DNA from: Sphagnum magellanicum
Lineage: Eukaryota > Streptophyta > Sphagnopsida > Sphagnales > Sphagnaceae
Direction: 5' to 3'
Length of the DNA: 64,000 nucleotides
NCBI GenBank assembly: GCA_021904315.1
Contig: CM038918.1
Coordinates: forward strand, 20,335,303 to 20,399,302
Part shown: positions 11,399 to 24,906 of the stretch, in pieces
How positions within the stretch are numbered: position 1 is the stretch's first letter
Layout: the number at the start of each line of letters is the position of its first letter
Program-made: the position numbers and the translations under genes
Notes under the pieces: generated by a model
The model's input: only the letters and a program-made list of their open reading frames with translations
Databases searched by the model: none
Told to the model about the DNA's origin: nothing

Positions 11399-14300
11399 TT
11401 AAAAAACATTAGGTTTTAGGTTCTCCACAATTAGTTGCACACCAGTCTTGGGACTTGGAATAAACCCCAAAAGAGTAGTAGGACAATGCTTGTAATTTGG
11501 AGAAACTGAGAGTTGAAAACGCAACAACACTGAAGCCACAACAATTTTGGACTGCATCATGCCAAAGTGTTGGCCAATGCAACGACGGGGCCCAAAAGAG
11601 AATGGTATGAAAGCTTGTGGGTGTTGACAAGCTTTGGATACACCGTTTGCAAACCTGTTGGGATTGAATTGCAATGCATCCTCTCCCCAAAGCCTTGGGT
11701 CATGGTGGATATGGAGCAATGGAATTTCTATAGTCAAACCCTTGGGCACAAAATTGTCACCTAGTTGCATGTCCTTCATGGCCACCCTTGAAATGTGCAC
11801 AACACTTGTGAACAGCCGATGCACTTCATTCAAGATCATCCCCACCTGTTCAAACATGGAAATTCGACTATCGACAAATCATAATAGGTTCATTAAAATC
11901 TTGGAGATCTGGGATTTTCTACAAATCAAACACATAAACAAATTCCCTAGTGTATTTGGAAGGAATCTTATATTGAATATAAGGAGACTTTTTTTTTATA
12001 ACCTTGAATTCATTGATTTATATATTGAATATATGGAGACCTTTTTTTTATGAAAATGTTGAAAACCTTTGAGAAAGGCACTTACAATTTTCAATTGGTT
12101 GAGTTTGGAAGCATCCATGTCATTTTTTGGCCCACAAACCTTCAAAATCTCAGTTCGAGCATGCTCTTGCCACTCTGGGTATTCAGCTAACATCAACATA
12201 GTCCATGTTAGATATGAACTCATTGTCTCGTAACCAGCAAAGAAGAAATTCTTACATTCCTCAACAAGATCTTGAGTGGTTAATTGATGTTTGGTCCCAT
12301 TTGCAGCTTTCACATGATCTTCATCAGCAGCGATAAGCATCAACCCTAATAAATCATTTCTGTATGCATCTTTCCCCAATTTCACTAACTCCTTTCGACT
12401 TTGGATTACATGTTTAATTGTTTCATCATTTTCCCGTCTCAATTTAGCAATCTTTCGATTGATTGCTGTGGGAAGGAACCTGCAATGACAAAGAAAGGGT
12501 GAACTTGAATTTCCATGTATCAAGTGGACAACTAGAGTTGGTACATACTTGCATAAGGACTCTTGAGTTTGTAGTACTCATAATTTTTTATTTGGTTTCA
12601 AGTGGAGATGATTTTGATGCACTTGTAAGATTTGTGAGCAAAAAGGGCTAACAAAAAAATGAACTAGTTTCATCATTTGAAACATAAATACTAAGAAAAA
12701 TTATCCATTACAATGACCTTGGTGTAAATGGATATTCAAATAGTTTGCACAAATGGAGGGGTGACATTCAATGTAGTTAAAAATTAATCTTCCCCTTGGA
12801 CTGGATTAATGTCTTTATGCAAAAGTTTCAACAATTATGAGAGAAGCAAACCTGTAACCAGACATCCAAAAGAGTGGGTTGTTGGAAGCTTCTACAAAGG
12901 TCGAGCGGAGTTTATCAATTCCTTCAAACACTTGTTGCCCTTTCTTGTAGCTACTACCAAAGGCTGTGCGGGAAATGGTGTCCGCTGTTATGATGCGCAT
13001 GTCCTCAGTAACTTCTATTTCAATCGAACCCTTTCTGTCTTTAATCTTTTGCTCCCATGTTTCCATCATGGATTCCGCCACTATCACCATTGTGCCAACC
13101 ATTCCCTATTTGATGACCAAAAATCCCCATCACCACTTTCAAAATTAAAGTTCACAATCTCATGTTCCGATAGGGGAATTACTCAATTTTTAATTTACAT
13201 TTTTTTATGATTTCAACAATTTCTTTTCCAAAAAATAGCAAAATTAGTCAAACTTACGCTAGAAAAACATATTTTTCCAAAATGATGACAAAAGCTGTCA
13301 CTAAAAAATCCATTGTGTTATGAATGTATCAATCCCTAATTCATACCCTAATTGTAAGCAACAGGTGACAATCTTGAAAGTTTGAAGTTCATATGTGTTT
13401 GATGCAAACCACATATTGTGTACTAATTTTGATAAATTCAATGTGAAGTAACATGGGAGCATACATGCATCATGCTAAACTATGTGGAAACTAAAAGTCT
13501 GTTGAGAGGATGTGGTGGAAGCTTTAGTGCATGCTAAATTGGTTTTTAAATTTTGCATAGTGTTTGTTTAGTTAGGAAAAATCATCTGATGTAGGAAAAC
13601 TAATGAAACTTTGCAATATTGTCATTTTTAATGATCAGCATCACAAATTTTTTTGACATTATGTAAATTTGACAAAAACATGAATTCTTGCTAAGATTTC
13701 CTTGGTGTCGAATTTGTGAGGTTACACCTGACCTAAAACCCATTTCAAGCTTGTGAAGGAAATTTCCAAGGTTGGGGATATTATAATCCATACATATCAC
13801 CATTTAATGGAGATATGCCACGGATTTTTAAAGGATGTCCGATGGTGCAAGACGTCTAGAAAAATGAACTACTTCCCCAATGCAACTTAAGTTAAAACTT
13901 ATAACAAGCTACAATATGCAAGTTTCTAAACACAGTTTTGTATATTTGTTGACATCACCATATTTCGTTGATTATGTGAGGAATACATTATGTACACCTA
14001 ACTTAAGACAAGTTTATTTTTCAAAAAAAGTTTCGACTTGCACACCTTGAGTGTCTCAACATGGAAAGCAGGGTCCAAAATCCGACGATGCACAACCCAT
14101 TCTTCACCATTGAGGTTTGCCAATCCTCTTCCAACTAATGGAATTATTTTATGAAGGATTGAGCCCTCGGGTCGGTAGTAGTTACCAAGCTCATTCAATA
14201 AAACCTCCTTCACAAGATGTGGATCTGATATGAAAATTCTCAATTGATCACCTTGAAAGAAAAAACTCTTATTGCCTACACTCACACCCCACATAAGATC

Positions 14301-16106
14301 TCCAATTAGATCAAAAAATTCAACAAAAATAAATAGAGAGTTAATATGAGTTTAATTTGAAGTAACTAGGGTTAAAAAGAGCCAATTTCTTGCTTAAACA
14401 TGTCCACTAGACATTTGTTAGATATAAATGACTGCAATGCATAGTAGTTTAAAACTAAAAACAAATTGTTTTGTTGCTCATGGCAACTAGGCAATTGAGC
14501 GCATTGGCAACTAGGCTTATCTTTGACATTATCCTTATCACATAAGCATGGAAATATAACCTAAAAATCAGTCCTTGCATAATAATGTTGATGAAGATCA
14601 CTTTAATCACAAATATTCTCCATCTTAATGATTAAGTTCTCAAAACATTTGGATTTCCCCCCCCCACCTAAAACCTCAATAAACACTTGTAAAAAATGGT
14701 TTAATCCAATGTTGAACCTAGTTGATTGAAGTTTGGTGGCAAATCCTTACTTGTTTATTGAAGGTATCACCTTCATTTGCCATTGAATTGCATTGAATGA
14801 ATCCACCTTATCCCAACCTATGTGAACATATGTGGATTCTAGAACAAGCATATATGCATATGGATGAAAAAGTTCACCTCTCCATCCGTTTCGAGTTGAT
14901 CTTTGGTCTCCTAAAGAACTAACCACTATCATGTTAACCAAATTAGATGTTTTTTGGAGACATGGTCCTTAATGATATGAAAGCCATGATATGGGTTAGA
15001 TAATGCATAGGCTCTACCCAAGCAAGCCATCAAACTAACACATGCAAGTTCTTGGTTGTTAAATGGTTTTATGTGATTAATGTCCATAATGATGTACATT
15101 TACAAAGTAACATGTCTTTCTATGCAACATACCCTAAATAAGACACAAGGAATGGTTACCTTTGGGTGTAGAGTCATATACTAAATGTAAAATCCAAAAT
15201 GGAAAGTAACCATGACAAACATTTAAAAAGATGATTTATAAACCCATCATCTTCAAGGAAAAGGAGAGATTGTAATAGATTAATTTACTTAATATAATGA
15301 AGATGTTTTTTTCCCACCCTTCTTTTAAAATTTTGTAACACTAAAAAGTTGGCAATTTTTACCAAAACATTAGCAAAACTAGTCGAATATTAGAATATTC
15401 TGTGAAAGATGCCTGGTATTTCATTAAATTGAGGGAAATATTGGACTATGAAAAAATGTCATTGTTTTTCAGCTACCTCCAAAAGTCTGTCACCATGTTG
15501 TTATTATTTGGAGATGTCTTTGGACAATTTAAAAAAATTATAATCAATAAATGCCAAATCTACCTTGAGATGCTCATCAACTACTCCTACTTCAAAGATT
15601 TAAATTTAAAATTATAAAAAAATATTTTTAAAAAAACTGGGCAAAGCAAATAAAATCCTTTTGGAAATTGGGGGTATTTTTAAGGGCAGTTTTTTGGTTA
15701 GTAGTATGTACGTATGTACGTATGTATTTGTGGCAGTTGTATTTTGGGGGGTATGTGTGTACAGAGTACCGTATGTGCTGGAGAAGAGAGCGTATTGGGG
15801 ATGCAGTCTGGCCGTGAAGGCGAAGTCGCGGATGCTGGACAACTCCTTCGCCATCTCTCGTTCGCGGAAGTGCATCACATCGGGCATGTTTCCCACAAAC
15901 AAACGTAACGGAGGTCCTTTCCATCCTTGTTTCTCCATGATCCGTTGCAATTTCTTCGGCTCCCACCACACTCGGTTGATCAAGGAATGAAGACTCTGTA
16001 GGATGGCCATCACAACCACAAAAACTACTACTCCTGCTGCTCCTCTCCATGTGAGAACCTTCCCCTCAAACAACTCATTCAAACTTCGTCCCATCATGAT
16101 CGTCAT
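11399..16106 (-). CDS. Cytochrome P450, CYP72-clan type, 5 exons, complete
   Basis: Exons in gene order are 16106-15770, 14275-14046, 13105-12852, 12479-12086 and 11845-11399. Phases join perfectly to 553 aa. An N-terminal membrane anchor (about residues 21-41) is followed by a KGPPLRLF proline hinge, as in ER-bound microsomal P450s. Diagnostic motifs are present: I-helix AGYET (about 355-359), K-helix ExxR as NEVHR (about 412-415), PxRF as FNPNRF, and the haem loop FSFGPRRCIGQ with the Cys ligand near residue 494. The long I-helix region and the overall arrangement resemble the plant CYP72 clan (CYP714/715/734 relatives), which hydroxylate small hydrophobic molecules such as hormones. The substrate cannot be read from the sequence. 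Nothing is broken. Introns 1 (~1.5 kb) and 2 (~0.9 kb) are large. Confidence 0.93.
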
Positions 16107-16373
16107 CTATTTTACTCCGCACTTGCTGTTGAATTTGGTCTTCAGCTCTGTCTGTCTGCCTGTCTTCAGCCGTATAGACAAGTTTGACTCCCACCCAATA
16201 CACAAATGTTTGGCTCCCACCCACCCACTACTCAAATATTTGGAGCTTGGTTGATTTCTCTTCTTGTTGACGATACCCAGTAGATAGATCGACTCAGGTC
16301 CGGGTTGTGACTTTGGCGTTTCTTTGTGTGCGATTTGTTTGAGGGGCGTGTTTTTTTTGTGGAACCTGATAAG

Positions 16374-16386
16374 ATTATTTATAAGT
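16374..16386 (-). promoter_or_regulatory. Candidate TATA box of the P450 gene
   Basis: Read on the minus strand the sequence is ACTTATAAATAAT, a good TATA-box match, about 270 bp upstream of the P450 start codon at 16106. That would leave a 5' leader of roughly 230-240 nt. The call rests on motif and position only. Confidence 0.4.
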
Positions 16387-16834
16387 GCGCGTGTTGATGC
16401 CGTCATGACGGCTACCAACCGACGTCATGCAGAGAGCAAAAGCATCAAAGAGTTGTAAATATTTTTCTTAAGAATTTTGTCAACCTGAGTAAATGTATGG
16501 GTTTATGATTCTAACGTAATGACACGAGGTGGTGACATGAGCAAATGTGGCGTTATCAAGAATAACAACTGCAGCTCCTCTTTATTCTTCTACCTAGCTG
16601 ATCAACAGCATCAGCTGCAGCAGCAAAAGTCTTAAGTACAGGAGAAGGTCCTGCTATGCGAGCCTTCCCCCTAAGTAAAGACTCGCCATTTTTGAAATGA
16701 CGAATCAGAAAACTGGAACTTCCAAAACTCCAAAGGCTTTTTTCAGAGGAAAGATAAGTACAGCCCCTTCTGTGATTTGAGATCTGTGCCCGAGGCTGTT
16801 AGGCAGAAGGAATAGGTCGAAAATCACAGAAGGG

Positions 16835-17042
16835 CCTGTGCCTGAGGCTAGTAGACCGAGGGAACAGGTCCAAAGTCACAGAAGGGCCTGTGCCTGAGGC
16901 TGGTAGACCGAGGGAACAGGTCGAAAATCACAGAAGGGCCTGTGCCTGAGGCTAGTAGACCGAGGGAACAGGTCCAAAGTCACAGAAGGGCCTGTGCCTG
17001 AGGTTGGTAGACCGAGGGAACAGGTCCAAAATCACAGAAGGG
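16835..17042 (+). repeat. 52-bp tandem repeat, 4 copies plus flanking partial copies
   Basis: Units start at 16835, 16887, 16939 and 16991, each beginning CCTGTGCCTGAGG and ending CACAGAAGGG. Alternate units share variants (CTAGTAG versus CTGGTAG), suggesting growth by two-unit steps. A diverged unit precedes them from about 16783, and a broken one follows at 17043. The tract lies upstream of the P450 and is noncoding as far as I can see. Confidence 0.9.
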
Positions 17043-17294
17043 CCTCTCCTCAGGTCCTTTTCCTCCGTAAAGCAGAGCTAAGATTTTTTCAGTTTTTAGA
17101 AATAATAACTGGCTGGCTGGTACCTTCCACCACAGAAGATCATGCTTGCTGAAAACAGGTTTCTTCGGGCAGGTAAGGGAGCTGAAAATAGAAAGGAAAA
17201 ATCCAGGCGGTGCTTTTACATATAGGAGAAGATCTGGGATATAGGACCTTCCATATTTATAATCTTCCATGGCCGTTACAAGGGATAAGAATCT

Positions 17295-17414
17295 GCTTTA
17301 CTTTAGATAGGGGAAGGTTCCGAGTGTAGGGCCTTTCAGATTTTTGATCCCTCCTCGGCTGTTGAAAATTCAAAAGGCCCTATATCCGGAATGGTTCCCT
17401 ATGTAAAGTATAGC
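17295..17414. repeat. Imperfect inverted repeat (hairpin) within a nested-repeat tract
   Basis: The left arm GCTTTACTTTAGATAGGGGA is matched by the reverse complement of the right arm (GCTATACTTTACATAGGGA), and pairing continues through the TAGGGCCTTT block. The arms are about 54 bp with roughly 75% identity. Related modules recur at about 16630-16690 and 17220-17260, so the whole 16.62-17.42 kb tract appears to be a decayed, hairpin-forming repeat element of unknown class. Confidence 0.6.
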
Positions 17415-17759
17415 AAAAAAATTCCTTGTAACATACCACAGAAAAAAATGGAAAAAAATTGGACAAGCTGATGGGTAACTTTCATCAAGACTATGATGAG
17501 GAAGTTAACTTGACATACCGATGGGTAACTTCTGACAGCTGAAAGTTACCCTGAGAAGTTGGCACAAAAGCTGTCAATGTTCGAGCCAGTGAGGGTACCC
17601 AAAATACAAAGAAAAAAATCGACAATGATTTACAACAAACGTTATGGAATTACCTGATTTGGTGGGTTAGAATTGTCAGTAAAAACCAAATTACAATCAC
17701 AATTGGGTCTGATTTTTGGAGGCAATTCTGAAACCCGAAATTAAAACTAGAAACTTTAT

Positions 17760-18125
17760 AAGTGTTGTCGTTAGAGGGAGAGGGAGAGTGAGAGGGAGAG
17801 AGAGAGCGCAGGGAGAAGCTTCCTGCGTGGTATGGAGTTTCAAGAGCTTCTACAAGCTAGAAGAAACTCAATGGATTGGTTCTGAAGCGCGTACGAAGCA
17901 ACGTGCGAAGGCGCGGGAGAGCAGAAGCCACGAAGCTCGCTCGCCCTCCTCGTCCATCGCGTCCCTGGTCCTGCTTGCTGCCGGCAGCCTGACGACGGCA
18001 GCAGTGACAGGCCCCAGTAGCCGGCTACACTGCAGCAGGAGCGGGAGCAGTAGAGCAGCCCCCACCCTGCGTTCATTCACCCGGTACCCCTCCCTGCCCT
18101 CTCTTTCGTCGGGCTACATTATAGG
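17760..18125. other. GC-rich island of unknown role
   Basis: A GA-rich start (17775-17808) leads into several hundred bases of clearly GC- and CpG-rich sequence, in sharp contrast to the AT-rich flanks. Overlapping frames on both strands stay open for 70-195 codons, which is expected from composition alone, and none resembles a known protein. It lies just 5' of the LINE in the same orientation, so it could be a LINE 5' leader or promoter, or a gene's CpG-rich 5' end. A CT-rich stretch follows at 18180-18470. Confidence 0.4.
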
Positions 18126-18499
18126 TAACCTACATTTGCTTAGTAGGCCTACCGTTTTAAGTCCGCCATTTTTAATCCAAATTCCCATTTCTTTATCTTT
18201 ATCTTCTTTCGTTCTTTCTTTCTTTTTTTCTCTTTTGCATTCCTTTTCTTTCTCTTTTTCAGTTTCTCTTTCATTTCTTCTTTCAAATAGGTTTTTAAAA
18301 TAATAATAAAAAAATGAAAACTCATTTCCAAAAAACGAAAAAGAATACTAGTTGTTTTTCTAATGATTCTTTCTTTTCTTTTTCTTTTTCAATTTTATTA
18401 TTATTATATTAATTTATTTTTTATTTTATTTTTAGTTCTCTTTCATTTATTTTATTTTTGAATAGCCTTATTCGAACCTAGAGCTCTTGCATTTGAAGA

Positions 18500-21400
18500 A
18501 AAATATAGGTTTTTTTTTTTTGGGCGTATGGGTGTTTCGCCCTTGGTTACAACCAGCAACAGGGTTAAAGATTTGAAGAACTCCACAATGGCGTTCAATG
18601 TCGCATCACTGCTATGTCCTTTCACTATAACGTCGGACATTTTCATGTTAAAGAAAAGAACACTGCCAAGATGCACTGTAGCAACACTGGGCTCAATGTC
18701 CTAGACAATGCACCCCTAGCGGTCTACCAGGTAGCCCTAGCCATGCATTGGCTAGTCATGGGCCTCAAGACCGACAGCTCACCTACTGACACGTGATTGT
18801 CCAAGATGGAGGGACCCATCGAGAACATTGCGTCTCTCACGACCACTAGCAACCTTGCAATTAACTAGCTGATAGAGCACGAGGCGACTACAACTATCAC
18901 AACCAAGGCTACATCTGCAAAGGAACCCAAGTGGGCCACGGTGATGGCCAAGAACGTGCGTCAGGTGGTTAACCGAGCTGTGGAGACCCTGGTTAATGCG
19001 CCCAAACAAGAGGAACACAAGTTCAACCTACGCCTCATAGGCTTTGAAGCTAAAGAGGGTGAGACCGAAAATGAGCTGGTGCAACGGCTCAACATAGAAC
19101 TGTTGCAGGGCCAAATGAAGCTGCGCGTCAAGGTCGTTGCTGCCACGCGGCAACGCCCTGCAACTTCGTGGGCCTCCACTTTGACGGCAAGCATGCGCCC
19201 TGGCGCGGTGCTATTCAAATTTGCAACGAGCGAAGATCGCCAGGCTGCGTTGCGAGGGCGCAAGGGCTTAGCAAGGACCAAGTTGGGCCTGGATGAAGAC
19301 CTCATGCCCACACAACAGGCGCAAGTCAGAACTGTGGCCATTATTCAAAGAGGCCAAGGCAGCATGCATACGTGCATTCTGGCGCGCAACCGAGCTTTTC
19401 GTCAACGGCACTCAAATTTTCCCGCCGTCCTCTATCTAAAGGTGCGGGGACCAAAGAGACCTATGCGTGGTATTATGGAACATGCACGAGGGTGGTGTAA
19501 ATAAACTGGAAACGGGGGTGGAAATATTAAAGTTGTTTCAGGGTGCTAACCTCGTCTTATTAACCGAAACTTGGCACTTCCCAAACCAACATTTGCCACA
19601 TGTTGAAGGGTTTGATTCACTTGCAGTAGCACGCACTATGCAACTGAGAAATACAAAAGCGACAAAACATAGCGGGGGGGTTGTTGCTTATTTTCGTAGC
19701 CACCTTAGGCCAAACCTGTCAAAGTGGAAGGAAGGAAGCCACGATTTTTATCTATGGCTACGGGTCAGCAGGGGTGCTACCCTTGATTTGTTTGTCTACG
19801 TGGTGTACGTTGCCCCTATTGGTTCCAAACACGAGAATGAATCCATGTTCCAAAACCTAGTAGTAGATATTGCTGAAGTTCAAACTCTGCGGGGCATAGT
19901 ATTGTTGGGAGGGGATTTTAATGTGCGTACTACAGCATTACCAAGTACCATTGACACTAGCGACCTTTATGAACTGTTAGAAGCGCATGAGCTTGCTGAG
20001 ACTAAACAACCAAGCGTTGTGGCTACGCAATAAAACCGTGATGCTAGTGTTGGTGGTTGGGGCCGCGAGTTCCTAGACCTATGTTGTGACGCTGGGTTGC
20101 TCATCTTCAATGGCCGGACACCTAGCGACTAATCAGGGGAGTTCACTTGTTTAACAAATGGGGGGCGCAACACTGTTGATTATATTGTTAACTCACCTGC
20201 AGTTTGGCAAGCTGCTACACACCTCGAAGTGATAATAGATGACATCCACTACTGTGCGATGGGGGGCGACTCTGACCACAGACCGTTGCGCTTACGATTG
20301 AACATCGATTGCAACTTTGTTGAACTGTAACATACGGTGGTAACAAAAAAATTCTTCTTGCCTAGGTTCAACTATTATAAATCAAAAGTTGAAGAGTACT
20401 AGCTTGCCCTAACAGCGAGTCTTGGAAACCTGTGGGCTGTTGACTCGATTGGACATCTGGGGGCAAACGAATTAGCTGACCTACTAAAGCAATGCGTGGG
20501 TGCTGTAGCAAAGTTTACTTTTGGCAACAAGCCTTTAGGAGGAAGCTGTAGAAAGAAACACTACCATAAACCCTGGTTTGACGTTGACTGTCGTACAACA
20601 AAACGTGAACTGAAGCTCTGGATGAAAGCTAACCTCGACTCACACGCCGCTAAACAATAGAAAAGTAAATTCAAAAATTTATTAAAAAGGAAAAGACTTT
20701 TGTGGGAAACTACAAAAGCTCAACATATGTGTGCGCTTACTAAGGTGGATGCGCCTTTGTTCTGGAAAAAATACCAGCCAAGGGCACCCATTATGGATAA
20801 AATCAGTGCAGCTACACTTTTGGAGGGCTTTCGCGCGCTAGTTGGCCAGTTTTCACCACCCATACGGTTACGGACTGATCATTCAGCTTAGGTGACCGAA
20901 TCTCCACCTAACCACACCTTGAACGCAGATATCACATTTGCAGAGTTGCTTCAAGCGTTAAAAAAGTTACAAAGGAACAAGGCTACCGGTTTAGATGGTA
21001 TGAAAGCTGAGTTCATTTTGGATGCGGGAGAATTGCTACACATGCCACTATTGACAGTGTTCAATTGCTTTCTGGCAGAAGGCTTTCCAAAAGCCCTTTC
21101 CACTGGGGTGGTCCACGCGTTCTTTAAAGGGGGCGATGCCTCTAAATTTAACAACTACATGGGGATAACGGTTGGGCCTATCTTAACAAAGTTGTTCGTT
21201 ATGATCCTTAACAAAAGGTTGAGCGAATGGGTTGAATAACATGGGCTGCATGCCAAGGGTCAAGCTGGGTTTCGCAAATATCATCGCACTACTAACTAAC
21301 TTTTCATATTGTGAACTTTGATAGAACAGAGCAAGGCAAAAAAGAAGCCACTCTATTGCTACTTTGTGGACTTAAAGAAGGCGTTCAATATTGTGCTACA

Positions 21401-23930
21401 TGAAGTGTTATGGCAAGTGTTGGTTAGCCTTGGGGTGAAGGGACGCTTCTTGCGATGCCTACAGGCGATGTATGCCAAGGATACCATACGTATCAACCAC
21501 CCAAGCGAAGGTGTCACCTCCGGCTTCAGGTGCCAGCAAGGTGTGAAACAAGGTTGTCCTCTCAGCCCCCTATTGTTTGGGCTATATTTGGATGCCTTAG
21601 AGGGGCGTTTAGACAGTAGAAAATGCGATGCACCGACCTTAGCAGATGTGCACGTATGGTTGTTATTTTTTTGCAGATGACCTTGCTCTAACATCGGAGT
21701 CAGAGGTGGGACTGCAACAATAGTTAGACGCACTCCAGCAGTTATGTGCTGAACGTGGACTTACAGTGAACGTGAAAAAAACAAAAGTCATGGTGTTCAA
21801 TTCTGTTGACCCATGCCAACAGTTTATGTTTGAAGGTGACATTATCGAGTGTGTGCAAACCTTCAATTACTTGGGGATTTTACTCGAGACCACCTCGAAC
21901 TTGGATAGTGCAGTGGAACATCTAGCAGCTGCCAGTAGGTGCTCACTATTCGCACTGAATCTCCGTTGTGCAGAACTACGTATTATGGACGTTAAGTTAC
22001 GTTGTGACCTCTTCAACATGTTAGTGCATTCCACAGCAAGTTACGCCTATGAAATTTGGGTGGACTTTAAAAAATAGAGGCTATTGAAGTAGTGTATCGA
22101 AGGTTCCTCAAGTCCCTACTCAGGGTGCGAAAAACAACCAGCACGTCCGTCGTGCTGGCAAAATTTGGCAAATTCCCCTTTGAACAATTTGCATGGGGAC
22201 AAGCATTGTTGTACTATAATCGTGTGAGCATGATCACTAAAGATTGCATCTTCGGAAAAGCATGGGAAGCCTAGTTCACTATGCTTGTTGCGAGAAAGAA
22301 ATGTTGGGTTGGATCCGTGAAAAAATGGCTACTCCAGAATCAGCCCTAAGAGGTGGCAGGTTTTCTGCCTCTTACTCAATCATTGCTGGAAACGACACTT
22401 CAGCTTGCAACGACCCATGCGCTCCAAGCAAGGACTATTGAACTACCGTTGGGAACAATTCCTGGGTCAACGCACATACATCTGACTTGTCTAGCAAGGC
22501 TAGTGCAGCCAGTTGGTGGTAGATCTACGATGAGAGGCCCGATCAACCAGGAGGTTGGGACCCCACCCCCTCTAGGTTTTCCCCACACAATGTTGAATGT
22601 GAAAAGGGTGAAGGATAATATGTGACTGGCTTTCATTGAAAAGTTCTTTACCAACCGCGAGATTGGGACCAACATGACACGCTCCCAAGTCACGGGGTGA
22701 AACCCACTTGAGGGTTTCACAAAGTCAAGTTGTGGAAAGTTGAGACTTGGTAGCACGCTCTTGGCTTCCAACTCTAAAAAGGGGTAGAGGGTCGAGTTGG
22801 GAGCCTCGAGATTAGACTAGGAAGAGGGACTAGCTTAGCTCGTGTGAATCTGCATCCAAAAAACCAACCAAAACAGGTTAGTTTAGCATTCGGGACACCT
22901 TTGGGTGTTGGGACTTGCCACGGGCACTTGGACACACAAGACTCACCACGGCCCGGACTCGGGGGAAGCCATCACCTTCCCCCATATAGTATTCTCTGCG
23001 GCTGGTCGCGGAGGCTACATCCGAATAGCACAAATTCCCGGGACTCCCGAAATGGAGTCCCGAAATTGTCCCGACAGGACTTTCAAAACTTTGAACCGCC
23101 ATAACTCCCGACTGCAGAGTTGGATCGCGACGAGGTCTGAACCAAAGTTGTAGCCCTCGTCGAGATCTTTCCAACGCCATGTCGCACGCTCAAATCGGAC
23201 GTCGGAAAGAGGTCGATTCCCGACTTTTAGTGGTCGGGAGTCAAACTGCCAGTTTGACTCCCGGCCCTTCTTTTGCCCATAACTTGGGCTGCAGATGTCC
23301 GAATTTCCAATACGAGAGCATTTTCGATATCTACGTTTCAAGACCTTTCCAATGACACCAAGAACACCCCAATGCGAGGGGTTTTGGGCCTTGCTGTCGA
23401 GCTCTGAACATTCGGGAGTCCCGGAAAACTCCCAACCTCCAACTTTTCCAAGTGTTGGGCTTCACCCCCACACTTGGCCAAAGTGGGGTTGCGACACAAC
23501 ATGTAAACAAGATACTTGCGCTTCAAGGGTATGTCGTACGAAAGCGAAAGATACTTGTGTGACATCAACTGTGTCTAGATGCGAAAAGTTTTGGCCTGAT
23601 TTCAATGTGGTAACACGTAGCTTGAGGCAGTGTTAGGTGCATGAAAAGGCGTGCCATATGTAGAGAGGCTTTGTTAAGGCTACGGCTTGAGGAAGGTAGA
23701 GGATGAAGAACACTTGATTATTATCTGTCCAAATACACAGAAAGTTAGGGAACGCTTTTATTCGACCCTACCCCTCACCCACACGAGCACTCTTGCTGAA
23801 CTCATGTAGACTACAAACACGGTCGCCCTGGCCAAATTTGTGGCATGTTGCCAGTACCAGAGGACAATCTGTCCTCCATGATCTACCTTTCGTCTAATGG
23901 ATTCTCTAGTCCCAAACGGACGTAAAATTG
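18500..23930 (+). mobile_element. Decayed LINE (non-LTR retrotransposon)
   Basis: Order along the plus strand: an ORF1-like basic region (18941-19504); an AP-type endonuclease (19467 to about 20330) with GGDFNVR and a final SDHRPLRL motif; a linker; reverse transcriptase (20892-22077) with FVDLKKAFN, GVKQGCPLSPLLFG and a FADD catalytic box near 21670; and a C-terminal EDEEH...CPNTQ knuckle near 23700. The frame is interrupted many times, including in-frame stops near 20031, 20889, 21237 and 22075 and a shift just before FADD. It is therefore a dead copy. Another repeat interrupts it at about 22530-23505. The exact 5' and 3' ends and target duplication are not resolved. Confidence 0.88.
22530..23505 (+). 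mobile_element. Dispersed repeat inserted in the LINE (copy 1)
   Basis: LINE-like reading stops near 22500 and resumes near 23510. The intervening sequence, especially from about 22780, matches 63100-63850. Shared blocks include ACTCACCACGRCCCGGACT, ATCACCTTCCCCC, a CGACTTTTARTGGTC block and TTTGACTCCCGGCCCTTCTT. It contains repeated GGGACTCCC/GGGAGTC palindromic motifs. No coding region is recognisable. It could be an LTR or a non-autonomous element; the class is undetermined. Confidence 0.7.
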
Positions 23931-24296
23931 TAAACAGTAAACATACCCAAAAACTAAGTGTGTGGTTCTATTTATGTGTGAAACCCCAACATAATCAAGA
24001 TTTTTGTAAAACAAGAAGAGACTAAAGTCAAGGGTTAACTGGAGGTTGATTGACAAGTAATTGCTAGTTTCAAATCTGAATTACCTGAAGCTGGGTCTAA
24101 TTTTCAAAACTAAAACCAAAACCATAAATGGATTTTTTTAGGGGGAAGAACTGGACCCGGAATCAAATTCTCGATTCCATTTGTGTGGGACCTAAACCAT
24201 GGAGGTTCTTTCATGAAAGTAAAGAACCTCCCCCAAACCACTTACTACTACTAGAGAATAAAACGAAAGAAAGGTACCGGACCCACCCACCCACAC

Positions 24297-24327
24297 AAGA
24301 AGAAGAAGAAGAAGAAGAAGAAGAAGG
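24297..24327 (+). repeat. (GAA)n microsatellite
   Basis: About ten uninterrupted AGA/GAA units in intergenic DNA. The glutamate run in the overlapping frame is an artefact of the repeat. Confidence 0.9.
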
Positions 24328-24906
24328 GGTTGCACCATGGCCTTGCCATTTACATTGAAAGGTATGTTAAGGCAAAAGAAGAATTATGAAAACTCAAGTA
24401 TTTCACAATGCAAAAATATAATCTTCAAAAAATCCTCTAAAAGAAATCAAAATCTTTCAAGATATTATAACTCTATAACTAATCTCAAGTTTCAACAAAA
24501 GCCAAAATACCGTCTTTCAAAAATTCTCATACAAAAATAGACCTATTACCTAGGGGCCAAAATCCCTTAAGCTACTATACTCTATAATGAATCTAAACAT
24601 AATATCCTTGCCTTGGTAGGCAAGGCCAACAAACATGCCCAGAGAGACTTTGTTTCATGATTCTTATCCTGAAAGAAAGCTCAAGCTTCTTCCCACTCAA
24701 CAAAGCCCCTGAATCAACATTTTTTTTTTGTATATGGCAGGTCAAGTTGCAACTTATGGTTTTAGAGTCTTATTTTTTGTGTTTCAAAATATTATACTCA
24801 CTTGCAAACTGTGGGAATCCAAGTTCAAAACAAGTAGCTTATCACATAATGACTCTTTGTTGTACGGCAAGTTCCAATGTCAAATGTCAAACTTCCCGTA
24901 CTTGAT

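Noticed and set aside
17716..18303. 195-codon plus-strand frame across the GC-rich island
   Set aside because: Open frames occur there on both strands because of composition. There are no domains or splice context, and the tail reads through a CT-rich low-complexity tract.
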